Below the pieces are notes generated by a model that saw nothing but the letters and a program-made list of their open reading frames with translations, was not told the origin of the DNA and did not search any database. The position numbers were made by a program, and so were the translations under genes. Below are positions 23,172-34,342 of a stretch of DNA of 64,000 nucleotides, piece by piece. The stretch lies in NCBI GenBank assembly GCA_029378245.1, contig JARKIF010000028.1, positions 310,001 to 374,000 on the forward strand. The letters run 5' to 3'. The stretch's first letter is position 1, and every line of letters starts with the position of its first letter. Source of the stretch: Roridomyces roridus. Its lineage: Eukaryota > Basidiomycota > Agaricomycetes > Agaricales > Mycenaceae.

Positions 23172-26100
23172 TTAATGATAGGATTCCAAGTGACTCTCAA
23201 GCTGATAAACATGAATTAGTGATAAAAGCTCAATCCTGCGGTATAATAACACACCTTATAAAACAGAGTTTCACCGTTAGCTGCACTGTTCCATGTGCGA
23301 GCAGCATCTTTGAAATTTGGAGTTGAAGTGAGTGCCTGCATCATGGTTGTGAAATGCTGCTTTTCTTCCACTGAGTGTACTGTGATCACAGCATATTTGG
23401 TGCCTTGTTGCTGTGCAAGAAATGCATGCTTGAACTTCGAGTCCGTTGCCAGACTGTGTGGAAGAATTCCTGCCATGAGTCTGGTCTTCTCTGGCAAAGC
23501 CAAAATGCCAATGGTTTCACCCCCAGGTGTGTACAGAGTTCCATTCATCCAACCACGCAGAACTGGGGCATTTGGAATCCAATGCCTGGCATCATCCAAT
23601 GATTTTTGCAACCTGTTCAAAACCTCTACATTATAATGACCTTGATAATTTTTCCCTGTAAGATTTATAGTTCCAACCACCAGGTTGTGAATAAAAACAT
23701 AGTCTTTGATGCGAGCAGCTGCGTGACGAATTGAGGCTCCAGACTTTGGCATTCGATCTCTAAGACTTTTGTGAATGGATCCCTCAGGATTATTGGTTCC
23801 ACGAGCACAACGGAAGATTGGAAGTTTTGTCTTGCGCTCAATACACATCTGATAATAAAGCTGGACACCCGGTGGATCAGACAACAGTCCCAATTTCATT
23901 GCTTTGAGTACATTTTTTGCATCATGCCAAGCTTGAGCATTGAAGAGAGGCAGGTTGGTCTTTGCATCCTTTTGAGGTCCATACAGGTTGAAAACCTCAT
24001 GAACCGCTTCATACAGCTTATCTGGGGGTGGAACAGTTCTTCGGCATCTACGCCACAGCCAACGGGCATTGAACCAAATCTGATGTTCCCATGATGAGTT
24101 CTGAGTTTTCAGATATGCCTCAATTCTGGCTTTGTCCTCTTCATGTGGAATGAAGATGGCATCTCGCAAGGCAATTCCAAATGGCCGACGCATTCCATGC
24201 TCCTTTGAAGTTTTCACCCGAGCCATTCCATGCCAGATATCCATAATTACTCGGCTCCGGATTTCTAGAGACCAAGTAGAGAATTCTGGATCATTTTCCA
24301 ATGCCTGTATGACTTCTGAAATTATCTGTGTGTGCTGAGAATCCACCAAGTCAGGCTGTGGAGCCACCTTCTGTGAATCAGAATCTGGAGGTGGGCCATC
24401 AATTTCATCCATCCAGCTTGTAGCATTTTCTGCTAGCTCATCAGAACCCCGCTCAAGGAATGTCAGCAGTTCCTGCAGTTCTGGATGGTTGATTGCGGTT
24501 CTAGTTTCCACCTCAGGAGGCTTGCTCTGGGTATCAGAGACTGTTGAACTCAAAGTCAGGTCAGAGTCAGAGGGTTCAGGCACTCGTCTCAGAACCTTGT
24601 TCCGGGCACAAACCAGATCAAATGGCACAGGTCCAAAAGCTTCAAGTGCCTTCTTGTGATGCAAGGAGATAATGGCACCTGGAACACAAACTTCAGTGAC
24701 CGTGATTCGAACCCGTTTGTTTGTGATTGATATGCTGTCATATGGTGTTGTGCTATCCATTGAGATGTGTCCTCGAGCAATGAGTTGACCATCAGTATGA
24801 TGTATTGACACCAGTGTCCCAGGCAAATCAGTCTGTGATATCTTGCCAGGAACTTCAGCTTTTGCAAGGCGATGGTATATATGTAATGATGCCAATGCAT
24901 CCAATGCAGCATATTGGATCTGTTCAGCAGATAATTCACGGTTACTCCAGTTATTGCTGACACGGATGGTGTCTCTACCCTTGTCCAGACTGTTCCCCTT
25001 TACCAGAATCTTGCCCAATATTTGGGCGCACAGGTCTGCCAATCCCATCTGAGCGTTTGTGATCACTCTCGCATCTTTAGCCATTCTAGCTAGATCGAGC
25101 CCACCCTGGAATGGGCCGTTGCCACTCTCCCTTTCCAGCCGTGCCAAGTCTTGCTTGACTGCACGACCAACCTTAATAATTTGATCTGTTTTCAAAAAAC
25201 TAATCAAGGCTGCAGGCAGCTTCCCCTGGAAATGTGCTATCTGGAAAATTGCCACCCAATTTTTATATGCAATTTGTATTATGGCAGTGGCATTTGTAGT
25301 CCTTGAATGGATGTTAACATCCCATTCAGCATCAAATCCGACAACTAGCTTGTCATTGGGATCATTGTCATTCAGGTCACTTGTGATCTTTGCCAGCTCA
25401 TCCTGAATTCGAGCTGCATCCCAGCAAATCCGAACATCAACATCAGCAGGAAGATCAAATGTTGGTAGTCCAGCATATTTCTCAGTGGGAGTAACATCCT
25501 TGGTAAGAGATGGGAAAACACCTTCCAGAAATGCTTTATCTGCAGCAGGGTTGTCTGTGAACACCACTTCTGGCTGAGATAGTCCGTAGAGTTCAAGATT
25601 ACTTTTGACCTTTTCCAAAGCTGATTTAAAGTCTGAGTGGGAGCTTGTAGCCACAAAGGCAAGTACCCGAGCCTCCCCAAATTCATTGGTCAGGGTAAGG
25701 GTTGCCGCAAATACAGATTCTCCATTGATTTTCATGATCTGCTTGGTTGTCTTGTATGTATGATCAATAGCACCAAGTCGTAGACTTTTCATTGCAGCTT
25801 GCTGGTCCATATCAGCACCGTGCTCCTCAATGTACATGTCGTACATAATGCGGAGCCAACCACTACTGGGCACAAATCCGCTATATCCTTTAGGATCATC
25901 AAATGCACTGAATTCAGTGAATAGCAATGGATTGTCTGCAGTCTGGGTCAACTCAGGGTGAGCATTTGCCCAAGCAATGACTCCATCTAGATATTGAGCA
26001 TGCAGTTTGTCGAACTGCAGTCTATGGAGAACTTGAAGACTATTTGAAAACTGCTTGGAACCAAGGCCATAGTGGAACACTGTTCGCATCATTTCAAAAA

Positions 26101-27643
26101 CGGGCTTTGACATAGCCCCTCGGTGACTCAGTATGGCTGGAAATTCATCGCGCAGTTGTGGCGGTAGGCCTTTCATGATCCTTGGATCCCAACTGTTGAA
26201 AGTCACAGTTGGCTTGCCCGTCTTTGATTTGCATTTAGTACAGTGATACCTGCGACCAATCATGTAAAAGCATTCACTCATGTCCGTAACCCGACGAGGC
26301 CGGGTTGAACCATGATTTGTGAGGTGGTGTCCGCATAATGGGCAGTTGATATCAACAAAGAATGAGGGATCCCAGTAGAATAGACGTGGGTTGTACATTG
26401 CTTCCGCACTGGGCTTGACCTTCATGTTTGCATGTGCTTTGTTTCGAAGATCACCCCCAAGAATGAAGATATTGGCCCTTTGTGGAACCCAAAAGGTCTG
26501 GTGGTCTTGATATTGCCTATCTGCCTTGCGCAAGAATTTATCACAAGCGTCCTTGAGAAATGTTGGCAGTGGTTTTCTCTGCTTGCTCTCTGTCTCTGGG
26601 TCATCCTCATCATCACTTTCATCACTGCCTTGACCTCCACCCATGAATGTTGATAGATCATTCATATCTGTGTCCGCTAGGTCAACAATCTGCTCTGGAT
26701 CCATATCCGGAACAACATGGTCAATCCTGGGAGTGGCTAGATCTGGGGAAGCCCCAAGAGATGTTAGAGGCAGAGTGGTTGGACCTGTAGTGGACACAGT
26801 GTGCAGATCTGTGGCAAGAGAAGAAGGACCATGATCTGTAGCCCCTTGTTTTGCCACAAGTCCATATTCTGCAAGAGACCTCTGCCGTCCTGGTTGATCA
26901 GGGACATCTGAGGACCTTGCTAAAGCAGCAACCGGTATACGAGCAATGTGTGAGGGAGTTTCAAGAAGTCCCTGAGAATAGAACCCAAGAGTCAATCCAG
27001 AATGGCAAGTAGAGTGGAGAAGTACTTGCCCGAGGGCCAGCATAGGGTCGGTGAACTGTGGGGTTGGGTGGCCGACCAACCGTCTTTGGTGGATTCTTGG
27101 ACTGGGATTGCTTGGGTTGTGGAGGACGTCCTCTGCGCCGTGCGACTTCTAGCAATGAATCTACTCACCAGTGACATTTGATAAAAAGAAACAAAACTCA
27201 CCACTCTGGCTATCCACAAATGACACTGCTGGATAATTGGACGCGGAGGCATCGGATGGTGGGCCTAGACCAATTTTACATCCCACATGAGTGTAATCAG
27301 GAGTTTCATACCAGGAGTGTTGGTATTTGAGGGCAAATAATGAACTAAGAATCAATGAGCATAATTTTCTGAAGAAAAGGCAATAAGGTACCAAAGCCGG
27401 GAATTTCGGCATCTGGTGTAGCCTCTGTAGCATGGACAGCACTGGATTGACCTATTTTCCATGCTGCATCACTCAATTTCATGGCAGCTAATGGTACTTA
27501 CCTTCGAGATGTCCTGTAGATTGAATAGGCATTGGGCTGGGCTGCAGGTCATTAAAGGTGGGGAGGGATGTGTAGAAGTCATCTGGAAGTGAATCTTCAT
27601 CCTGAAAGTAGTCAGTGGGAGAGTCGGGGGGCTTCTGGGACAT
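23172..27643 (-). CDS. Putative DDE-like transposase with embedded DEDDy 3'-5' exonuclease and AT-hooks
   Basis: ATG 27643 (MSQKPPDSPTDYF). Small exons 27643-27502 and 27451-27392, one near 27344-27312, one near 27264-27200, and one near 27149-27030 lead to a 3.7-kb exon (26971-23255). Intron 26972-27029 is GC-AG. AT-hooks RRRGRPPQP and VGRPPNP lie near 27140-27060. The big exon has a Zn-like cluster (CPLCGHHL ... YHCTKCK, about 26340-26230). Next come an RNase H-like stretch with GAIDHTYK (about 25760) and VVFTDNPAADK (about 25560), and then a complete WRN/DnaQ-like exonuclease: FDAEW (25330), VKQDLARL and YAALDALASLHIYH. C-terminal landmarks are DIWHGMARV and RGTNNPEGSIH (about 23785). I suggest the two Asp and this Glu form a DDE site with the exonuclease inserted between; this is inference. 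After a 23202-23254 intron the frame reads LESHLESYH and stops (TAA, 23172-23174). Confidence 0.7.
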
Positions 27644-27826
27644 GGTGGTAAGAGGGAAGCTCTTATCAGATGGTCTTATTTACAGCGCCCATTGAAAACA
27701 AACATCAGATGAGTGCTTGATAACAAGCCGCCAACACCATCTATGTATAGCCAGTTTTCCCTTTTTCTTTCTTTCCCCTTTCCTTTTTGGGCTATTTTTT
27801 TGTAATTCTTTTGGGCGCCAACAAAC

Positions 27827-27896
27827 ACCATTACCGAGCCCACGCAAGTGCCACCTTGGCACACGAGGCAAAGTGCCATGGCATTTGCCCCCTGTG
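27827..27896. repeat. Right TIR of the 6.5-kb element
   Basis: Reverse complement starts CACAGGGGGCAAATGCCATG and shares the perfect 22-bp core (27845-27866) with the left TIR. The palindromic half-sites are conserved even where spacer bases differ. Confidence 0.75.
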
Positions 27897-28029
27897 ACAA
27901 GTCCTGAATTCTGCTGTACTCACCCCGTCGTCCTGGTTTACTCGACTCGCCGCTCGCAGTTCAAATTGTACTTCAGGGACCTCTACGTTCCTTGGCTCCA
28001 AAACATCCACATCCAGGAAAGAGAATTGA

Positions 28030-28560
28030 GCTGATACATAGAGTGATACACGCGCCTCATACTCGGGGATGTTCGGGCTGGGCGGCGAGCCGCAGGCCAT
28101 CAGAAAAACAGGTAATGACAGCGATCACGCAGACCGCCTAAATCGAAGCGACAGTCTATCTCATTGCAAGGCCGGGCGGGAATGCGTCGTCTTCACTCCA
28201 TGCTGTACTCTGCCCTTCATCGATGAAGCTGGGTACTCGACACTCCGCAAATGCCAGTTGCAAAATTCAAATCCACTCCGACGATTCAGATGGGTCCGGA
28301 CCTTCTTGCCTTGAATATAACTCGAAAAGAAAAAGTCGTTGTCCTGAGCTCTATTCTTCATGGAACCTACGGCAGCGCAACGAGCATTTCGGAAAGGTAA
28401 TTGACCTGATACATACACGCGCCTCATGAAAAAACAAAGGAACCTCGTTTACCAGACGCAGACAGTCGGAATCGAACCAAGAGTCTGTCTCATTTCAACA
28501 CTGGCACTGCGTCGATGGCAATATCATCTTCTGCTTCGTAAATTCGTTGTATTCAAGTCG
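28030..28560 (-). repeat. SINE-like repeats with pol III B box
   Basis: Two related units: TACACGCGCCTCAT occurs at about 28046 and 28409, and GGCGGCGAGCC ... GCCATCAGAAAAAC at 28080-28117. At 28468-28478 the minus strand reads GGTTCGATTCC, an exact B box, with a weak A-box-like stretch upstream in the same sense. Similar units occur at 39745-39905, 40500-40790 and 42495-42640. The pattern fits a tRNA-derived SINE family or its relics. Confidence 0.5.
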
Positions 28561-28871
28561 CACCCTTCCAGAGTCTAGATATACACCTGGCGATTTCGGA
28601 TGGAAATCAACGGAAGACGGGCAAGGGCTCTCGAGTCTCCACTCGGCGTACGCCGCCGTTCAGGATCTCGATTTTGGATTCCCAGTCAACGCGCACAGTA
28701 CTCTGCTTAAACCCACTTTGCGATTACATGGACGTCGAACTGAAGATAGGCCAAGCCTCCCGGGTACCATCCTTGGAGTGTCCAATCTGTCATGAAATCC
28801 AACTCAAGCCCACCGGGCCATCCGACTCCGAAGGAAGAGAGAGAGATCGACCTCCGAGTCATCTATGGTGT

Positions 28872-29363
28872 TAGGGATCGGCACCGGTAAACCCGCGGGT
28901 ATCTGGGGGTCTACCCGTACCCGTACCCGTGGTGGCTGTGTACCCGTACCCGCGGGTACGGGTACGGGTTACCCGCGGGTTGGTGGCTGAGATGGCGGCA
29001 GTTTGGTGCCGGAGGGAATTTTTGTGCTTGAATTAATATGATTGAGTGCGTGACAGAGCAAATTGAACCTGCTCATGGTTCGAAAACCACCTACGAAGCC
29101 CTTATATCCCCACTAAATAGAAGGGACGGTGGGGGGTACCGTCCATTCTAGTTAGAGGGGATAAAGCCATCCGCCCCATACTGCAATAAACCTGTCAATA
29201 AAGTGCGCAATAAAGTACATAAATCTGCAATATATAGTAGGCAGAGGTAGGTAGAGTACAAGTACACTACATATGCTGCAATAAACTCAATAAAGTACCC
29301 CATATTGGGGACTTAGGGAATCTCGAGTCCTCAGCTTAGTAATGCATCCGAAAACGGAAGAAA
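28872..29363. repeat. Left TIR of the KDZ-type element
   Basis: Outer 110 bp are alternating ACCCGT/ACGGGT and GCGGGT blocks, partly palindromic. The inner portion from about 29085 (ACCTACGAAGCCCTTATAT) to 29363 (ACGGAAGAAA) pairs with 39308-39578 at high identity. It includes several AATAAA-type motifs and short CAATAAA repeats. Confidence 0.85.
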
Positions 29364-29543
29364 GACTTCCAAAACGAGATAAAAAAGAATTCATCGACAT
29401 TTTATTCAAGCACATCATTCGCAGCGGTGTATATATACAGTATGGACACAGGATCAACTATGAAAGGAGGGGTAAGATACAGGAGCGTTCATCAAGACCA
29501 AGATGGTAGGGAAAGCAAGAAGGTGAGCGATCTTTGAGCAGGA

Positions 29544-32075
29544 CTAGCCCGACACGATACGGCGGCCAGGCGGACCACCGGCGCCGCCGCGGACGGTGTT
29601 GGGGCGCCCACCGCGTCCGGAAACGCTGTTCCAAGCAGGACGGGGCACGATGACTTTGGGCGGCGGGATGTTTTCCTTCTGGCGTGGCTCTTTCTCCACC
29701 TCACCACCCGTCTTGCGCTTCTTGGGCGCGGTGGACTCGTCATCGTTACCACCCTCCGACGCCCGCTTGCGCTTGCCATCAGCTGCCCCGCCTTTGGAGC
29801 CCGACGCCTTGGCTGCACCACTCTTCTTCCCCGCCCCTGCCTTCCCTACAGCACTCTTCTTGATGCTCTGCCCCGCCAGCGTGCGTTTCGACTCCGCAAG
29901 CGCCCTGGCCGCAGGCGAAAGCTTGCGTGATTTCGTGGTAAACTTGGAGGCGGCGAGCTTGGCGGCAAGGAGCTTGGAGGCGTTGGGTTTAGAAGTTGCT
30001 GCGGTCGAAGACGAATTGCCCTTGCCCTTCCCCTTCACCGGAGCCACGTCCTCCTCCTCACTCGAGCTCTTGTCCTCGTCATCGGTCTCATCCTCGATAA
30101 CCTGACGCGACTTGTTGCGAGGCGGGTTGGTACGTGTGGGCAGGGTAGGTTCCTCCTCCTCCTCCTCCTCTTCTTCTTCCTCATCGTCGTTGTTGCGAGC
30201 TTGGTGACAGCTATCCCCACGGTCGGAGCGAGGTGCGCGGGGCTGGACCGTGCGGTGCTTGCCCCCGAGGTCAGAGCGTGACTGACGCTCCGTTGGAGGA
30301 GGTGCGAGGCCAGCCTTGATGACCTTCTTGAAGCGCTTCTCCTCCTCAGCTTGCTCGGTGGGTGTAGCGCGTTTCCAGAAGCAGGTGCGGTCACGGAGGG
30401 CATGATAGACGAGACAAATGTGCTCGCTAACACTTTGCTGAGCCATACGCTTCCATGGAACCTCCTCGGGCCACCCAACGAGTAGAACGCCCTTGCCGTA
30501 TACCATGGCACGCACATAGTTCTCGTAGTTGATGGCAATATTGGAGCGGCCAAGGACATCGACTAAGGATTTGATCAGTAAAGCAGAGTAAGTCAGGAGA
30601 ATAAACACGTACTGAGGTTATCTTTCAGAATGCCTGCAGAGATGACACGCATCTCGGGGATGGACACAGCCTGGACAGAGCCTATGATACAATGAGCTCG
30701 TTTTCAGCAGTGAGAGCGGCAGAGCTTACCAGACGGCCCACGCTGGATTGCCCACAACTCATACATCGAGCAAAAGCGCCGTTGGTCGCGGTTGAGGACC
30801 TCAGGCACAAACTTGAGCGCGCCGTGTGATTGTAGGGTACGGGCCTGAGCGGCGTCATGGTGGTCGGTGGGAGCGAAGCATGCAAAGCCGATGATCCGGA
30901 GCGGTCAGCGAGGAGGTCCATCTACACGGAAGGAAGTTAGTCAAGCCCAATATCGAAACGAAAGAAAAACCCACCTGCTCCTGGAAATGGTCCAAGGTAT
31001 GCTTCACGTCAAGTGCCGCCTTGATATTGTCACCACGAACGCCGTCTTTCATTAGTTTGCGCTCTTCTTCCAGCTCCTTCTTCGCCTCCTCCACGTCCTC
31101 GGGGTCAAGGTCATCTAGCAGCGAACGATCCTCCCTGATCATGGCCTTTGCCTCGATCATCCCAATGCGAGAACCGAGCTCAAGCCCTAAGATCTTATCA
31201 GAACAGTGGCGAAAAGGTGAGCAAAGAGGGTACAAACCTTCGTTGAGCTGCCGCATTACCACACGCACTTTGGCGTTGTAGCTGTTCGGATCACGCTTGT
31301 TCTTCAGACCCGCCCCATGGAAGATACGACGACACATCTCCTTTTTCGTCACCCCATGACGAGCCGCCATCTCCGGCAGCATATCCTCAATGCCCTTGCG
31401 GACCTCGCGAACGTCTTCAGCCAGCGACCTGAGTTTACCCGCCTTGGCTTTGCGTTTGAGAAGGATCACTGCATCCGCGTTTTTCTTGCCACGATAGCGC
31501 ACATGCGAAGGTATGATAGGTTTGTGGGGGTTGCGGGCGGCGTGGGTGTTAGGAGGGGCAGTGGGTGGCTCCGTCAAGACGATGGGGTTAGGCGTCTCGT
31601 TGGTAGTGGGAACGATGGTGCCACCAGACGCGTTGAGGCGTCTCGTTGGTAGTGGGAACGATGGTGCCACCAGACGCGTTGGGACGAGGGTCGAATTGGG
31701 CGTGGAGTTGTTGGTGGAGACGATGGTGTCGCCAGACGCGTTGGGGGTCTCGTTGGTGGTGGAGACGACAATGGGGTTAGGCATCTCGTTAGTGGGAACG
31801 ATGGTGCCACCAGACGCGTTGGGGACAAGGGTCGAGTTGGCCGTGGAGTTGTTGGTGGAGACGATGGTGTCGCCAGACGCATTGGGGACTAGGGTCGAGT
31901 TGACAATGATGGGGTTGGGTGTCTCGTTGGTAGTGGGGACGAGGGTGCCGCCAGACACGTTGGGGACAAGGGTCGAGTTGGGCGTGGAGACAATGGTGCC
32001 GCCCGACGCATTGGGCACAAGGGTAGAGTGCGGTGTCTCGTTGGTGGTGGAGACGATGGTGTCGCCAGACGACAT
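29544..32075 (-). CDS. KDZ-element passenger protein with repetitive N-terminus and Lys/Ser/Glu-rich tail
   Basis: ATG 32075 (MSSGDTIVSTTNETP). The first ~180 residues are degenerate repeats of NASGGTIVPTTNETPN-like units, encoded by near-tandem DNA. One unit is read out of frame (TRLVAPSFPLPTRRL) and the frame then returns. A conserved-looking helical region follows (RYRGKKNADAVILLKRKAKA, EVRKGIEDMLPEM). Introns near 31236-31180, 30973-30920 and 30730-30550 join DHFQEQ to MDLLADRS, LKFVPEVLNRDQ and SNIAINYENYVRAMVYGKG, then VGWPEEVPWKRM. The C-terminus is an acidic Glu run followed by Lys/Ala/Ser repeats and an RGG-like end. I recall proteins with YENYxxAxVxGxGVxLxGWP in many agaricomycete genomes; their function is unknown to me. 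Location inside the TIRs suggests a transposon passenger, perhaps chromatin-binding. Confidence 0.65.
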
Positions 32076-33068
32076 TTTGATATTCTAGATATGATTGTCA
32101 GTACCGTGGTCGTCGAGGCCTGTAACGAGCAGCTCACCAGCATGGGTACAAAATAAGAGTCACAGAGAGGGGAGCAGAAGAGAGGGAAATGGGGGTCGAT
32201 TGGCAAACGCGTTGCAATAAAAGACACTGGTTCACTGGCGATGAAAAACTTTATCGCAAATCCGCGTTAGACCGCGGAATGCATGTGAGAAGAATTTACA
32301 TACCTTGAGTGTACTTGCGGGTGGTCCAGAACGCGAAATAATTAGGCAACCGGAAGATGCCACACCCGTCCGTGTCAACATAACGAGGAGGAACATCTGC
32401 AAGTTCATCTTTGGTGGATGGAGCGAAGAAAAAAAAAGAACGTACCTGCAATGGCCATATATATCACCAAGCCCCCAACCCAAGCATCCAAGAGCCTCAG
32501 AGACGCCTATCCAGACTCTCTGCAAGAATGTGCCACCCGGAATGACCAGCTCAGCCCCACGTCGACAGCTGTTACGTGTGGATGTCACTGTCGCTTGTAT
32601 CCAGGGACCAGAGCGTTCCGAAACTTCTCGTGCTGAGCCAAAGGTTGCCGTCGAGTTGTGGTATGGTGGCAGAGCACGCACACCTTGTCTGCAGGCAGCG
32701 AGGGAGATGCGTTCGAGCTGAGCAGAAGATGCGCTGGCAAAGTGAGGAGACCAAACACTCATCCCAATTCGGATGTTTGCTCTTCCCTTTTTGGAATTTC
32801 ACTCACTTCTGCCCGTTTCGGAATTTCACTCACTTCTGCCCGTTTCGGAATTGGCCACTCCCTCCTTCCTGTTTCGGACAGTCATGGCATTTTCGATTGC
32901 TATTTACATTTTAGGTAGCTATTTACATTTTAGGTAGCTATGTAGCCAAGGTAGAAATACAGAATGTATGATTGTGGACTCGAGCAAGATCAATCAAGAA
33001 AGAAAAAAACCCCAACCAAGCCTCGCCGCCGCACTCACCGCTTGCCGCACACTCTCCCCGACCCGAGC
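32076..33068. other. Spacer inside the KDZ-type element
   Basis: Contains promoter space for the gene starting at 32075. A short tandem repeat lies at about 32800-32855 (TTTCACTCACTTCTGCCCG twice), and a 17-bp repeat TACATTTTAGGTAGCTA twice at about 32906-32941. Frames at 32232-32762 show no domain. Confidence 0.45.
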
Positions 33069-33734
33069 CTACAACTCTGAGAATCCAATGAGCGCCTTGT
33101 GATGGCAGGAGCCCATGAGAGAGGGAGGGATGAGGTTCTCCGCCTGGGCTGCGTCCTTCGCCTCCTGCTCCGAGATGAACAAGGTGCCCTCGATGCCACG
33201 AACAGCCCACATGATGCGAGCATAGGCGGGCGGCTCGGCATCCATCTGCGACCAAACCTGCTCAAATTCCTCGTCCTCGTCGCTGGTTGTCACATAGTCA
33301 GTACTGACAGAGGACACCAAGGAGGGAGCAGGAGAGGGCGAGGCGGCAGATGCAGCAGCCGGGGGCACGGTGATTGAGAGCGAGGGGAAGATGGGAGTCG
33401 GGAGCGTTGGGAAAATGGGGGGCGGGACGGCAGGCATGGGCGCGATGGTCGGAGCAAACGGAGCAGGCATGGGTGCGACGATGGGGGGGCCGATGGGGAA
33501 GGCGGTGGGCCCAGTGAACCCCGGAGGGCAGTCGGGCACAGGGCAGTGTGGGTGGTGATACCCACGGCAAAGGTTCTCCCATTTGAGGAGAATGCCAGAG
33601 AGGGAGGCGTCAGAGCGCTGTTGCTGCCCTGGGTGGCCATCGGTCTGCTCGTTGGCAGTAGCTCTGCGAAAGTCGTTAGGATATATAAACAAAAAAGAAA
33701 AGTGTAACGTACGCAGAAGTGAAGATCCCAACAT
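33069..33734 (-). CDS. Hypothetical KDZ-element passenger protein, Pro/Ala-rich
   Basis: Minus-strand gene, ATG about 33734 (MLGSSLLRT), with a GT-AG intron at about 33665-33708 that leads into NEQTDGHPGQQQRSDASLSG. Visible features: LKWENLCRGYHHPHCPVPDC with several His/Cys, a long Pro/Ala/Ile tract (PIGPPIVAPMPAPFAP type), an acidic TSDEDEEFEQ stretch and an ending IMWAVRGIEGTLFISEQEAK. The last motif faintly recalls the RNase H N-terminal/viroplasmin fold (short strand, Gly, Ser/Trp turn), but I would not name it so. No function can be given. It is in the same orientation as the neighbouring passenger genes. Confidence 0.5.
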   Translation of the reverse strand: MLGSSLLRTLHFSFLFIYPNDFRRATANEQTDGHPGQQQRSDASLSGILLKWENLCRGYHHPHCPVPDCPPGFTGPTAFPIGPPIVAPMPAPFAPTIAPMPAVPPPIFPTLPTPIFPSLSITVPPAAASAASPSPAPSLVSSVSTDYVTTSDEDEEFEQVWSQMDAEPPAYARIMWAVRGIEGTLFISEQEAKDAAQAENLIPPSLMGSCHHKALIGFSEL

Positions 33735-33759
33735 GCCGCCCAACAGCGACAGCGAAATC

Positions 33760-34342
33760 GCAAGCACCTGAACCGGAGATCAAAGTTCCTGGGGTGTGCC
33801 AAAGGAATGGCTGACAGACGACTTTGTCGACATTGGTAGAGAGAATGCTGGACATGGGCAAGGGCGAGGGAAGGGCAAGGGAAGGGCAAGGGAAGGGCAA
33901 GGGAAGGGCAAGGGAAGGGTGGGGAGTGGAGAAACACAAAGACGTCGCCGCGTTTATGAGGCCGCTAGAATTCTAGAATTCTGCCGAATTGAGATCTGAA
34001 TCTGCAGCAAGGTCAGTTTAGTTTGCGGTGGCGACGGGACAAGAACGACTTGAATACGTACTGCTGCATTCGAGAACAATTTGAGTTTCAGAGGGCTCCA
34101 TGGACGTGTTCGAGAACATCCAGAGCTGGATGTGGTGGTAGGCAAGAGAGAGTAATGTTGATCGGCTTCCAAAACGGGAACTTCCGGCAAAGTAATCGCT
34201 CAGGCATGTAGAGGAGGAGCAAGCATTTCTAGCTACATATTTACATTGTACAGAAAATTTGTTTCTAGCTATACGTCGTACAAAAAAAAATTGTACCAAG
34301 AAACCACAGACCGTCGCACCCAAAAAAATGCCGACTCCGACG
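33760..34342. repeat. Spacer with (GGGAAGGGCAA)n minisatellite
   Basis: About 33866-33918 is a short tandem array of an AGGGAAGGGCAA-type 11-12-bp unit, about five copies. The remainder up to the Cys-rich gene shows short frames only. Confidence 0.6.

Larger units (their letters stand above)
21381..27896. mobile_element. 6.5-kb TIR DNA transposon encoding an exonuclease-containing putative transposase
   Basis: The left end CACAGGGGGCA (21381) and the right end TGCCCCCTGTG (to 27896) are inverted, and imperfect TIRs extend about 70 bp. Within them 21411-21432 is a perfect 22-bp reverse complement of 27845-27866, holding the imperfect palindrome GTGCCAAGGTGGCAC. ACA lies on both sides (21378-21380 and 27897-27899), a possible 3-bp target duplication, though chance is not excluded. 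Ends starting CAC with 3-bp duplication recall the CACTA/CMC group, but the encoded protein does not look like a CACTA transposase to me. One multi-exon gene fills the interior on the minus strand. Confidence 0.75.

Noticed and set aside
28880..28985. Telomere-like repeats suggesting a chromosome end
   Set aside because: ACCCGT words occur in both orientations at both TIRs of an internal element, so they are transposon termini.
33590..33937. Pro/Leu-rich coding frame over the AGGGAAGGGCAA minisatellite
   Set aside because: The frame is a translation of the simple repeat and has no domain.
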